Below the pieces are notes generated by a model. The model searched no databases. It was given only the letters and a program-made list of their open reading frames with translations, and was not told the origin of the DNA. The translations under genes and the position numbers were made by a program. Shown here one piece after another: positions 16,365 through 24,416 of a DNA stretch of 24,453 nucleotides; the stretch's first letter is position 1, and each line of letters opens with the position of its first letter. The DNA lies in the NCBI GenBank assembly GCA_045603085.1, contig JAZULL010000077.1:1-24453 (forward strand), read 5' to 3'. Origin of the DNA: SVQP01 sp045603085. Its GTDB lineage: Bacteria; Bacillota; Clostridia; Oscillospirales; CAG-272.

Positions 16365-17026
16365 TGCACACACCCAGAATCACCCTTTTCGTTGGCCACT
16401 ACGGCAGCGGAAAGACCAACTTAGCCGTCAACTACGCCATGCACTTGCACGGGCAGGGCAAGCGCGTCGTGCTGGCTGACATGGACATCGTCAACCCCTA
16501 TTTCCGATCCAAGGACAGCGAGCAGGAGCTTGCCGAGCTTGGCATCAGGACCCTCTCTTCCCCTTACGCCAACACCAATCTCGACGCGCCCGCCATGCCG
16601 GCCTCGTTTTACGGCATTTTTGAGCACCGCGACAGCTTTGCGGTACTGGACGTGGGCGGTGACGACCGCGGTGCGGTGGCGCTGGGCAGATACGTGCCCA
16701 TGATCCGGGAGGAAAACGATTTCCAAATGATCTTTGTGGCCAACGCCTACCGCGCGCTGACCCCGACCCCCGAGGATGCGCTGGAGGTTTTGCGCGAGAT
16801 CGAGGCGGCCTGCAAGCTGCCCGTGACCGCCATTGCCAACAACTCGCACCTTGGCGAGTTTACCGATGCCGACACCGTGCTCGCTTCGCAAAAGTACGTA
16901 AGCCGACTGTGTGAGCTTTCGGGCTTGCCGCTGGTCATGACCGCGTTTGAAGCGCGACTTGCGCCCACGCTGGCGGACAAGGTGCCGCATCCATTCCCCA
17001 TTACACTACAGAAAAAATACTATTGA
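16364..17026 (+). CDS. MinD/ParA-like P-loop ATPase in the VOR operon
   Basis: I chose the ATG at 16364 (220 residues), which shares one base with the preceding stop. A GTG three bases earlier is also possible. There is no clear ribosome binding site, so translation is probably coupled to the ligase gene. Residues 11-18 are a Walker A motif 'GHYGSGKT', and 'VVLADMDIVNPYFRS' matches the SIMIBI-type switch region of the MinD/Mrp/CooC class. The signature lysine at the start of the deviant Walker A (KGGxGKT) is absent. A second nucleotide-binding strand is 'FAVLDVGGDDRGA'. The job is unknown. From its place between a ligase and Fe-S oxidoreductase subunits, a role in maturation or activation of the VOR complex is a reasonable inference. 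Confidence 0.8.
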   Translation: MHTPRITLFVGHYGSGKTNLAVNYAMHLHGQGKRVVLADMDIVNPYFRSKDSEQELAELGIRTLSSPYANTNLDAPAMPASFYGIFEHRDSFAVLDVGGDDRGAVALGRYVPMIREENDFQMIFVANAYRALTPTPEDALEVLREIEAACKLPVTAIANNSHLGEFTDADTVLASQKYVSRLCELSGLPLVMTAFEARLAPTLADKVPHPFPITLQKKYY

Positions 17027-17052
17027 TAAACCAATTTACGGAGGACCCCATT

Positions 17053-17259
17053 ATGGCTAAATTAACCATTGACGCCGAAAGATGCAAGGGCTGTGGACTT
17101 TGCGTTGCCAACTGTCCCAAAAAGCTTTTGCAGATCGCAAAGGATCAGATCAACTCCAAGGGCCATTGCCCTGCCGAGATCACCGATATGTCCGCATGTG
17201 TGGGCTGTGCCAGCTGTGCACTTATATGCCCCGACTGCGTGATCACGGTGGAACGCTGA
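17053..17259 (+). CDS. Ferredoxin-like delta subunit of 2-oxoacid:ferredoxin oxidoreductase
   Basis: The ATG at 17053 follows GGAGG (17040-17044) and gives 68 residues. An upstream in-frame ATG at 17023 would overlap the previous gene and lacks a site. Two CxxCxxCxxxCP motifs are present (C11, C14, C17, C21 and C49, C52, C55, C59), each set to ligate half of two [4Fe-4S] clusters. This is the small electron-transfer subunit that passes electrons between the TPP site and external ferredoxin. Extra cysteines C39 and C62 are also present. It lies directly before the alpha subunit gene. Confidence 0.92.
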   Translation: MAKLTIDAERCKGCGLCVANCPKKLLQIAKDQINSKGHCPAEITDMSACVGCASCALICPDCVITVER

Positions 17260-17276
17260 GAAAGGAGATTCATACC

Positions 17277-18335
17277 ATGTCTGATAAGGTACTTATGAAA
17301 GGCAATGAAGCCATTGCCGAGGCCGCCATTATGGCAGGCTGCCGCCACTATTTCGGCTACCCCATCACCCCCCAGACCGAGATCGCGGCTTACATGGCCA
17401 AAAAGATGCCCAAGATCGGCGGTTGCTTCTTGCAGGCCGAGAGTGAGATCGCGGCCATCAATATGGTCTACGGCGTTGCCGCCGCAGGCAAGAGAGTCAT
17501 GACCTCCTCGTCCTCCCCCGGAATTTCGCTCAAGAGCGAGGGTATTTCCTATCTGGCAGGTGCAGACCTGCCTGCGCTGATCGTCAACGTCCAGCGCGGT
17601 GGCCCGGGACTGGGCGGCATTCAGCCCTCTCAGTCCGACTATTTCCAGGCAACCCGCTCCTGCGGTCACGGCGACTTCCATCTGATCGTGCTGGCTCCCA
17701 GCTCGGTGCAGGAAATGGCAGAGCTGACCGTCAAGGGCTTTGACCTTGCCGATAAATACCGCATGTCCTCCATGATTCTGGCAGACGGCACCATGGGTCA
17801 GATGATGGAGCCCGTCAGCATGTCCGACATCAAGCCCACCGCGGTGGAGAAGCCTTGGGCCGTGACCGGCACCGGCTTAGAGAGAAAACACAACATCGTC
17901 AACTCGCTCTCGCTGGTTCCCGAGGAGCTGGAGCAGCTTAACTTTGACCGCTTTGAGCGCTACCGTCTGGTAGAGGAGAACGAGGTCATGTACGAGGAAT
18001 TCATGATGGATGACGCCGAGATCTGCGTCGCCGCATTCGGCATTGCATCCCGCGTATCCAAGAACGCCATTATAGCCGCAAGAGCCAAGGGCATCAAGGT
18101 GGGCATGATCCGTCCCATCACGCTCTGGCCGTTCCCTAAGAAGGCATTCCGCAAGGCCGCCGATCAGGTCAAGGCATTCTTGTCCGTAGAGCTGTCCATG
18201 GGTCAGATGATCGACGACGTCAGACTTGCCGAAGAATGCATCCGTCCCGTATATCTGTGCAACAGAGCGGGCGGTATGATCCCCTCTCCCGAGCAGGTGC
18301 TCGAGAGCATTGAAAAAATCGCAGGAGGTAACTGA
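17277..18335 (+). CDS. vorB: 2-oxoacid:ferredoxin oxidoreductase alpha subunit (VorB type)
   Basis: The ATG at 17277 follows AAAGGAG (17261-17267) and gives 352 residues, the normal size for a separate alpha subunit. 'MKGNEAIAEAAIMAGCRHYFGYPITPQTE' type sequence (YPITPQTE at 28-35) is characteristic of the 3-methyl-2-oxobutanoate (VOR) group. The segment 'SSSSPGISLKSEGISYLAGADLPALIVNVQRGGPGLG' follows it. The alpha subunit contains the pyrimidine-binding part of the TPP site. With CoA and ferredoxin the complex interconverts branched 2-oxoacids and acyl-CoA plus CO2. The reverse, carboxylating direction is plausible in a strict anaerobe with reduced ferredoxin. Substrate choice among branched, aromatic or 2-oxoglutarate types is inferred from the resemblance and the neighbouring ilvE gene. 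Confidence 0.93.
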   Translation: MSDKVLMKGNEAIAEAAIMAGCRHYFGYPITPQTEIAAYMAKKMPKIGGCFLQAESEIAAINMVYGVAAAGKRVMTSSSSPGISLKSEGISYLAGADLPALIVNVQRGGPGLGGIQPSQSDYFQATRSCGHGDFHLIVLAPSSVQEMAELTVKGFDLADKYRMSSMILADGTMGQMMEPVSMSDIKPTAVEKPWAVTGTGLERKHNIVNSLSLVPEELEQLNFDRFERYRLVEENEVMYEEFMMDDAEICVAAFGIASRVSKNAIIAARAKGIKVGMIRPITLWPFPKKAFRKAADQVKAFLSVELSMGQMIDDVRLAEECIRPVYLCNRAGGMIPSPEQVLESIEKIAGGN

Positions 18336-18337
18336 TC

Positions 18338-19096
18338 ATGGTAGTTTTCAAAAGACCGCACGCGCTTGCGGATATGACCATGCACTACTGCCCCGGTTGC
18401 ACGCACGGCATCGTGCACAGACTGGTTGCAGAGGTCATGGATGAGCTGGGCATTGAAGGCAACACGGTCGGTATCGCTCCCGTCGGTTGCTCCGTTATGG
18501 CATATAACTATTTCAATTGCGACATGGTCGAGGCCGCACACGGCCGCGCACCCGCCGTTGCAACCGGCATCAAGCGCGCCAACCCTGAGAATATCGTATT
18601 CACCTATCAGGGTGATGGCGACCTTGCTTCGATCGGTATGGCAGAGACGGTTCACGCCGCTGCCCGTAACGAGAACATTACCGTTATTTTCATCAACAAC
18701 GCCATCTACGGCATGACCGGCGGTCAGATGGCCCCCACCTCCCTGCCCGGCCAGGTCACCCAGACCTCTCCCTACGGCAGAGATACCGCACATTGCGGCT
18801 TCCCCGTCAAGGTTTCCGAAATGCTTTCTCAGCTGGAGGGCCCGCAGTACATCGAGCGCGTAGCCGTCACCAGCGTCGCGGGCATCCGTAAGGCCAAGAA
18901 GGCCATTTACAAGGCGTTCAAGAATCAGGTCGAGGGCAAGGGCTTCTCTTTGGTTGAAGTCATTTCGACCTGTCCCACCAACTGGGGTCTGACACCCGTC
19001 AAGGCCATGGAGTGGGCAAATGAGAACATGATCCCCTACTATCCGCTGGGCGTTTACCGCGACAGAGATGCACAAAAGGAGGAACAGCAGGCATGA
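18338..19096 (+). CDS. 2-oxoacid:ferredoxin oxidoreductase beta subunit (TPP-binding)
   Basis: The protein has 252 residues, starting 2 nt after the alpha subunit's stop, with AGGAGG overlapping the end of that gene. It contains the TPP/Mg motif 'GDGD' (92-95) followed about 25 residues later by 'NN' (120-121), the conserved 'CPGCTHG' (18-24) and 'GVxxT'-like 'GMTGGQMAPTS' segment. These are the hallmarks of the beta subunit of VOR/KOR enzymes. Three of its cysteines (C18, C21, C51) sit at places where the family binds an Fe-S cluster. The gene overlaps the gamma subunit gene by four bases (ATGA), as expected for subunits made in equal amounts. Confidence 0.93.
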   Translation: MVVFKRPHALADMTMHYCPGCTHGIVHRLVAEVMDELGIEGNTVGIAPVGCSVMAYNYFNCDMVEAAHGRAPAVATGIKRANPENIVFTYQGDGDLASIGMAETVHAAARNENITVIFINNAIYGMTGGQMAPTSLPGQVTQTSPYGRDTAHCGFPVKVSEMLSQLEGPQYIERVAVTSVAGIRKAKKAIYKAFKNQVEGKGFSLVEVISTCPTNWGLTPVKAMEWANENMIPYYPLGVYRDRDAQKEEQQA

Positions 19097-19632
19097 GCAC
19101 CTTACAGATGTTGATCGCCGGCTTTGGCGGTCAAGGAGTTTTGTTCCTTGGCAAGATCGTGGCCTATCAGGGTCTGATCGCCGATAAGCAGGTCAGCTGG
19201 CTTCCCTCCTACGGCCCCGAAATGCGCGGCGGTACCGCAAACTGCTCCATCATCATCAGCGATACCCCCGTCGGCTCGCCCATCGTGGCAACCCCCGACT
19301 GCCTGGTTGCCATGAACCTGCCCTCTCTTGATAAGTACGAGGACGCAGTCGTCCCCGGTGGCAAGATCTTTGTGGACAGCACGCTGATCACAAGAAAGAT
19401 CACACGCGACGACGTGCAGGCATATTATATTCCCGCAACCCAGATCGCCAACGATATGGGCATTCCCACCCTGGCGAACATGATCATTCTCGGCAAGGTA
19501 CTGCGCGAGTGCCCGGAGATCGGCATGGATCACATCGAGGCCGCTATGGGCAAGGTGGTCAGCGCCAAGAGAGCCAACCTGATAGAGCAGAATCTGAACG
19601 CCATCAAGCTGGGCTACGATTATCAAGCATAA
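19093..19632 (+). CDS. 2-oxoacid:ferredoxin oxidoreductase gamma subunit
   Basis: The protein has 179 residues and starts within the ATGA overlap with the beta gene. 'AGFGGQGV' (9-16) and 'SYGPEMRGGTANCSIIIS' are the conserved segments of the gamma domain, which binds CoA in this enzyme class. It completes the four-subunit complex in the order delta, alpha, beta, gamma. The last gene junction (14 nt to ilvE, with AAGGAG) indicates that transcription continues into the aminotransferase. Confidence 0.93.
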   Translation: MSTLQMLIAGFGGQGVLFLGKIVAYQGLIADKQVSWLPSYGPEMRGGTANCSIIISDTPVGSPIVATPDCLVAMNLPSLDKYEDAVVPGGKIFVDSTLITRKITRDDVQAYYIPATQIANDMGIPTLANMIILGKVLRECPEIGMDHIEAAMGKVVSAKRANLIEQNLNAIKLGYDYQA

Positions 19633-19645
19633 GGAGAATTTGACT

Positions 19646-20713
19646 ATGTTGGATATCAAGATCATTGAAAACCCCGAAACCCATGCGCTCCCCGAGGAGA
19701 GCAAGCTGGGCTTTGGCCGCTATTTCACCAACCACATGTTCATTATGGACTATAACAAGGAACAGGGCTGGCACGACGCCAGAATCGTTCCCTTCGGTAA
19801 TATTTCCCTGCATCCCGCCTCCACCGTTCTGCACTACGGCGCAGAGATCTTTGAGGGACTGAAGGCTTACCGCCGCCTCTCGGACGGCAAGGTTCAGCTG
19901 TTCCGCCCCTTGGAAAACATCCGCCGCATGAACGTCTCAGCCGACAGACTCTGCCTGCCCACCATCCCCGAGGAGGATGCACTGCAGTGCTACACCGAAT
20001 TTATCCGTCACGAGCAGGCTTGGGTTCCTCATACCGAGGGCACCTCGCTCTACATCCGTCCCTTTATGTTCGGCAACGACCCCTATCTGGGCGTTCACGG
20101 CGTCAACGAGGCTGTCTTTATGATCATTGCCTCTCCCAGCGGCTCTTACTATAAGGAAGGTATTAACCCCGTCAAGATCATGATCGAGGGCGATGACGTC
20201 CGCGCCGTCAGAGGCGGTACGGGTCATATCAAGTGCGGCGGCAACTATGCGGCCAGCACCCGCGCCGGCGACAAGGCCGAGAAGCAGGGCTACTCTCAGG
20301 TGCTCTGGCTTGACGGCGTTGAACGCAAGTACATCGAAGAGGTGGGCGCGATGAACGTCATGTTCAAGATCAACGGCGAGATCGTCACCCCCGCACTCTC
20401 GGGCTCGATCCTGCCCGGTATTACCAGAAAGTCCTGCATCGAGGTGCTGTCCGACATGGGCTACACCGTTTCCGAGCGTCGTCTTAGCGTTGACGAGCTG
20501 TTTGCCGCCATGGAAAACGGCACGCTGGAGGAGGCTTGGGGCACGGGTACGGCGGCTGTCGTATCTCCCATCGGTGAGCTTCGCTACGGCGACAAATCCT
20601 ACACGGTCAGCGGCGGCAAGATCGGCGCTGTGACCCAGACCCTGTACGATACTCTGACCGGTATTCAGTGGGGCAAGATCACTGACACCAAGGGCTGGAC
20701 TTACGAAATCTGA
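19646..20713 (+). CDS. ilvE: Branched-chain amino acid aminotransferase
   Basis: I chose the ATG at 19646, 9 nt after AAGGAG; an in-frame TTG at 19640 is less likely. The 355-residue product is a fold-type IV PLP enzyme of the longer BCAT group, as found in eukaryotes and many Firmicutes. 'LHYGAEIFEGLKAYR' (62-76), 'YIRPFMFG' (136-143), the PLP lysine K196 in 'GGTGHIKCGGNY', 'EEVGAMNVMF' (231-240) and 'GSILPGITRKS' (253-263) are all present. It moves amino groups between glutamate and the 2-oxoacids of valine, leucine and isoleucine. Placed directly after the VOR subunits, it would convert the 2-oxoacids made by VOR into amino acids. Confidence 0.95.
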   Translation: MLDIKIIENPETHALPEESKLGFGRYFTNHMFIMDYNKEQGWHDARIVPFGNISLHPASTVLHYGAEIFEGLKAYRRLSDGKVQLFRPLENIRRMNVSADRLCLPTIPEEDALQCYTEFIRHEQAWVPHTEGTSLYIRPFMFGNDPYLGVHGVNEAVFMIIASPSGSYYKEGINPVKIMIEGDDVRAVRGGTGHIKCGGNYAASTRAGDKAEKQGYSQVLWLDGVERKYIEEVGAMNVMFKINGEIVTPALSGSILPGITRKSCIEVLSDMGYTVSERRLSVDELFAAMENGTLEEAWGTGTAAVVSPIGELRYGDKSYTVSGGKIGAVTQTLYDTLTGIQWGKITDTKGWTYEI

Positions 20714-20732
20714 TAATCCGGAGAAAACCATT

Positions 20733-22136
20733 ATGCGCAATCTCGTCATTAACGATATAACCCTTTGCTCTGCCGAGGCGGCAGAGTCCCTGTCCTTCCG
20801 CGAAAAGGTGCAGGCCGCAAGACTGCTTGGCAAAATGCAGATCTCGCAGTTCACCCTGCCCCCCATGAAAAACCGTAAGGCCGACGCTCTGCTGGCGCGT
20901 ACCGTGGCATCCGTGATCGGTGACTCGGTGCTGTGCGCGCACATCGCGCCCGACGGCTCGGACGCCGCAGAGGTGTACGCTTCGATCGGCGCGGCCAAGA
21001 ACAAAAAGCTTGCGCTGGCGTTGCCCACGTCGCAGGCTCAGCTGGAATTTTTCTATCACCTCAAGCCCGCAAAGGCAATCGAGGCCGTGCAAGCAGGCAT
21101 TGCCGCCGCACGCGCGCTGTGTGACAGCGTGGAATTCGTGGCCGAGGACGCCATGCGCAGCGACTACGCCATTCTGACCGGTTGTATCAACGCCGCCATC
21201 GAGGCGGGTGCTGACACCGTAACGCTGTGCGATCCCGAAGGCTATGCCCTGCCCGGTGAGATGATCGCGTTTGTCAATGGACTCAAGGCCAACGTTCCCG
21301 CGCTGGAGAACGTCACGCTGGGTCTTTGCTGCTCAGACGCCTGCGGTCTTGCGCTGGCTACCGCGCTGGAGACCCTGCAGGCAGGTATTTTGCAGATCAA
21401 CGTTTGCGTCCACGGCAAGCAGGCACCGAATACCGCGGCTATGCTGGCCATTCTCTCGCAAAGAGAGGAAAAGCTGGGCGTCTCTACCTCTGTGCTTTAC
21501 ACAGAGGCCAAGACCTGCGCCACAGGTGCGGCACGTCTGTTTGACAAAAAGGCGAGCGGCAAGGAAACCGCGGTCATTTTGGCCGAAAGCGAGACCCTTG
21601 CGCTGGATGCCTCTGCCGACAAGCACACCGTGCTGGCCGAGGTGGCAAAGCTGGGATACACCCTGTCTGCCGAGGATTCCACCCGCGTATACGAGGAATG
21701 CAAGCGAATTGCCGCAAGCAAGACCATCGGCACGCGCGAGCTGGACACTATCGTGGCCGCAGTTGCCATGCAGGTGCCCTCGACCTACCGTCTGGTCTCC
21801 TACGTGACAAACAGCGGCAACACCTTCTCCGCTTCCGCCCATATCACGGTCGAAAAGGGAGAGCAGACCCTGCAGGCCATCTCGCTTGGCGACGGTCCGA
21901 TCGACGCCGCCTTCAAGGCGCTGGAGCAGATCGTGGGACATCACTACGAGCTTGACGACTTCCAGATCCACGCCGTGACCGAGGGTCGCGAGGCCGTGGG
22001 CTCTGCGCTGGTCAAGCTGCGCTCGGGCGACAAGCTGCATGCAGGCCAGGGTGTTTCCACCGATATCATCGGCGCGTCGATCCGCGCTTACCTTGACGCG
22101 CTCAATAAGATCGTTTACGAGGAGGGACGCGCGTGA
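20733..22136 (+). CDS. LeuA-like protein with lost active site and intact regulatory domain
   Basis: The 467-residue protein starts at 20733, after GGAGA. Residues 1 to about 280 follow the TIM barrel of 2-isopropylmalate/citramalate synthases, including 'VEFVAEDAMRSDYAIL' (133-148) and 'CDPEGYALPGE' (166-176). The catalytic motifs are gone. The 'DTTLRDGEQ' start is 'NDITLCSAE' (7-15), removing the essential Arg and metal-binding Asp. The metal-binding HxH is 'LCCSD' (198-202). 'GIGERAGN' is 'VHGKQAPN' (226-233). The C-terminal LeuA regulatory domain (about 350-460) is well kept: 'LGDGPIDAAFKAL', 'ITVEKG', 'GQGVSTDIIGASIRAYLDALN'. It is therefore probably not a synthase. A leucine- or acyl-CoA-sensing regulatory or scaffold role for the VOR pathway is inferred. 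Its stop overlaps the next start (GTGA). Confidence 0.88.
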   Translation: MRNLVINDITLCSAEAAESLSFREKVQAARLLGKMQISQFTLPPMKNRKADALLARTVASVIGDSVLCAHIAPDGSDAAEVYASIGAAKNKKLALALPTSQAQLEFFYHLKPAKAIEAVQAGIAAARALCDSVEFVAEDAMRSDYAILTGCINAAIEAGADTVTLCDPEGYALPGEMIAFVNGLKANVPALENVTLGLCCSDACGLALATALETLQAGILQINVCVHGKQAPNTAAMLAILSQREEKLGVSTSVLYTEAKTCATGAARLFDKKASGKETAVILAESETLALDASADKHTVLAEVAKLGYTLSAEDSTRVYEECKRIAASKTIGTRELDTIVAAVAMQVPSTYRLVSYVTNSGNTFSASAHITVEKGEQTLQAISLGDGPIDAAFKALEQIVGHHYELDDFQIHAVTEGREAVGSALVKLRSGDKLHAGQGVSTDIIGASIRAYLDALNKIVYEEGRA

Positions 22137-24416
22137 AGCTCTGTTTTTCCAACCGTAAATGGTCGTCCTGCTCCTTTGCCGACCTGCTCTCGCTTTGCGA
22201 TGTCACCGGCATGCAGGGACTGGAGCTTTACGACGTTGCCTATACGCTGGGCGCCCCCGGACAGCCCTTTGACGCATCAAACGCCAGGAGCACCGTGCAC
22301 ACGCTGATCGACAACCACGTCAGCGCCGTCTGCTTTGACACCTCAGCGGATATTTCCGATCCCGACTCTGCCGGCTGTGTGGAAACGCTCCGCTCCTATA
22401 TCGAGCTGGCAGCGGCGTTCCGCGTGCCCTTTGTGCGCGTGCACACCCGCACCGACGGCACCGATTGCTTTGACACCGTATGTCAGAACATTGCCCCCCT
22501 GCTCCCCTATGCCGAGCAGATGGGTGTGACTCTGCTTTTGGAGACCGCAGGTTGCTTTGCACACACCGACAACCTGCGCGAGATCCTCAATCGCTTTGCA
22601 AGCGACAGCCTTGGCGCGCTGTGGGATATGTATAACACCTGCCTTGAGGCCAAGGAATCCCCCGAGACCACGATTACCAATCTCGGCGCTTACGTCAAGC
22701 ACGTGCACGTGCGCGATGCCAAGGACTCAGAATACTGCTTTATGGGCGAGGGCGACCTTCCCATGCAGGAGCTCGTCCGCGCGCTGTCCTCGGTCAACTA
22801 CGACGGCTTTGTGTCTTTAGAGTGGGATCCCGACTGGATTCCCGATCTTTGTGATCCCGAGATCATTCTGACCCAGTTTGCCACCTACATGGAGCGTTTT
22901 GCCGACACCTCGCGTGCCGCAGATCACCTGTATGACAACAACGCCCACACCGGCAAGTACGTCTGGAAAAAGGACACCTTGATCGACATGACCTTCTCGC
23001 AGGTGCTGGATCGCATGGTCGAGCTGTTCCCCGACCAGTATGCCTTCAAGTTCACCACGCTCAATTACACCCGCACCTATGCGCAGTTCCGCCGCGACGT
23101 GGACAAGTGCGCGCGCGCGCTGATCTCGCTGGGCGTCGGTCCCGGCTCTCACGTTTCCGTCTGGGCAACCAACATTCCCGAGTGGTATATCGCCTTCTGG
23201 GCGGTCACCAAGATCGGCGGCGTGCTGGTGACCATGAATACCGCTTATAAGATCCACGAGGCGGAATATCTGCTTCGCCAGTCCGATACCCATACGCTGA
23301 TCATGATCGACGGCTACAGAGACTCCAACTACCGCCAGATCATGCGCGAGCTGTGTCCCGAAATGGCAGACACCCCCGCAGGAGAGCCTCTGCATTGCAA
23401 GCGTCTTCCGTTCTTGCGCCGCATCATCACCTGCGGCTTTGAGGAGCCCGGAGCGCTGACCTGGGAGCAGGCACTGACCTACTCCAAAAAGACGCCGCGC
23501 GAGGAGCTTGCACGTCTGGCCGCCGCCGTCTCCCCCCAAGACGTCTGCAACATGCAGTACACCTCGGGCACGACGGGATTCCCCAAGGGTGTTATGCTGA
23601 CGCATTACAACATCGTCAACAACGGCAAGTGCATCGGCGACCGCATGGATCTCTCCACCGCCGACCGCATGATGATCCAGGTACCCATGTTCCATTGCTT
23701 TGGCATGGTGCTTTCCATGACCGCGGCCATGACCCACGGCGCGTCGGTTTATCCTCTGCCGTATTTCTCGCCCCGTCCCGCACTGGCGTGCATCCATCAG
23801 GAAAGAATCACCGCCTTCCACGGCGTTCCCACTATGTTTATTGCGCTTTTGGAGCACCCCGATTTTGCCAAGACCGATTTCTCGCACGTGCGCACCGGCA
23901 TTATGGCGGGCAGCCCCTGCCCCATCTCGGTCATGCGTGACGTGGTGGATAAGATGCACATGAGCGAGATCACCATCGTGTACGGTCAGACCGAGGCCTC
24001 GCCCGGCTGTACCATGTCCTCGACCGATGACCCGCTGGAGGTTCGCGTGGGCACGGTCGGTCGCGCCCTGCCCGAGATCGAATGCAAGGTAGTTGATCCG
24101 GAAACGGGTGAAGAGATGCCCGTGGGACAGAACGGCGAGTTCGTTGCACGCGGATATAACATTATGAAGGGTTATTACAAAATGCCCCGCGCAACTGCCG
24201 CCGCCATTGATGCGGACGGCTGGCTGCACACCGGCGACCTTGCAGCCATGACCGAGGACGGAAATTTCCGTATCACGGGCAGACTCAAGGATATGATCAT
24301 CCGCGGCGGCGAGAACATCTACCCCAAGGAGATCGAGGAGTTCATCTACACCCACCCGGCAGTCCGGGATGTGCAGGTCATTGGTGTGCCAGACAAAAAG
24401 TACGGCGAGGAAATTA
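22133..24416 (+). CDS. TIM-barrel (epimerase-like)/acyl-CoA synthetase fusion, cut by the contig end
   Basis: The start is a GTG at 22133 that overlaps the previous stop by four bases and follows GAGGAGGG. Residues 1 to about 265 form a sugar-phosphate isomerase/epimerase (AP endonuclease 2-type) TIM barrel. A plausible metal site is E137, D165, H192 and E230. Residues about 275-761 are an ANL acyl-CoA synthetase of the FadD/medium-chain kind: 'TSGTTGFPKG' (477-486), 'YGQTEASPG' (617-625), 'HTGD' (699-702) and 'GRLKDMIIRGGENIYPKEIEE' region (716-736). The match ends at 'KKYGEEI' (residue 761). The C-terminal subdomain with the catalytic lysine is missing. The in-frame stop at 24428-24430 lies in adapter sequence, so the gene is partial rather than truncated in nature. 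It may activate a further acid or modify an acyl thioester; the role of the barrel is unknown. Confidence 0.88.

Noticed and set aside
14073..16373. Minus-strand open frame of 766 codons opposite ligase paralogue 2 (and similar ones opposite paralogue 1 and the TIM-barrel/ligase fusion)
   Set aside because: The plus-strand proteins have full ANL motifs and good ribosome binding sites. The antisense frames have neither.
17082..17276. N-terminal extension of the VOR alpha subunit from an upstream in-frame start
   Set aside because: It would overlap the ferredoxin subunit gene in another frame and has no homology to the family. The ATG at 17277 has an AAAGGAG site.
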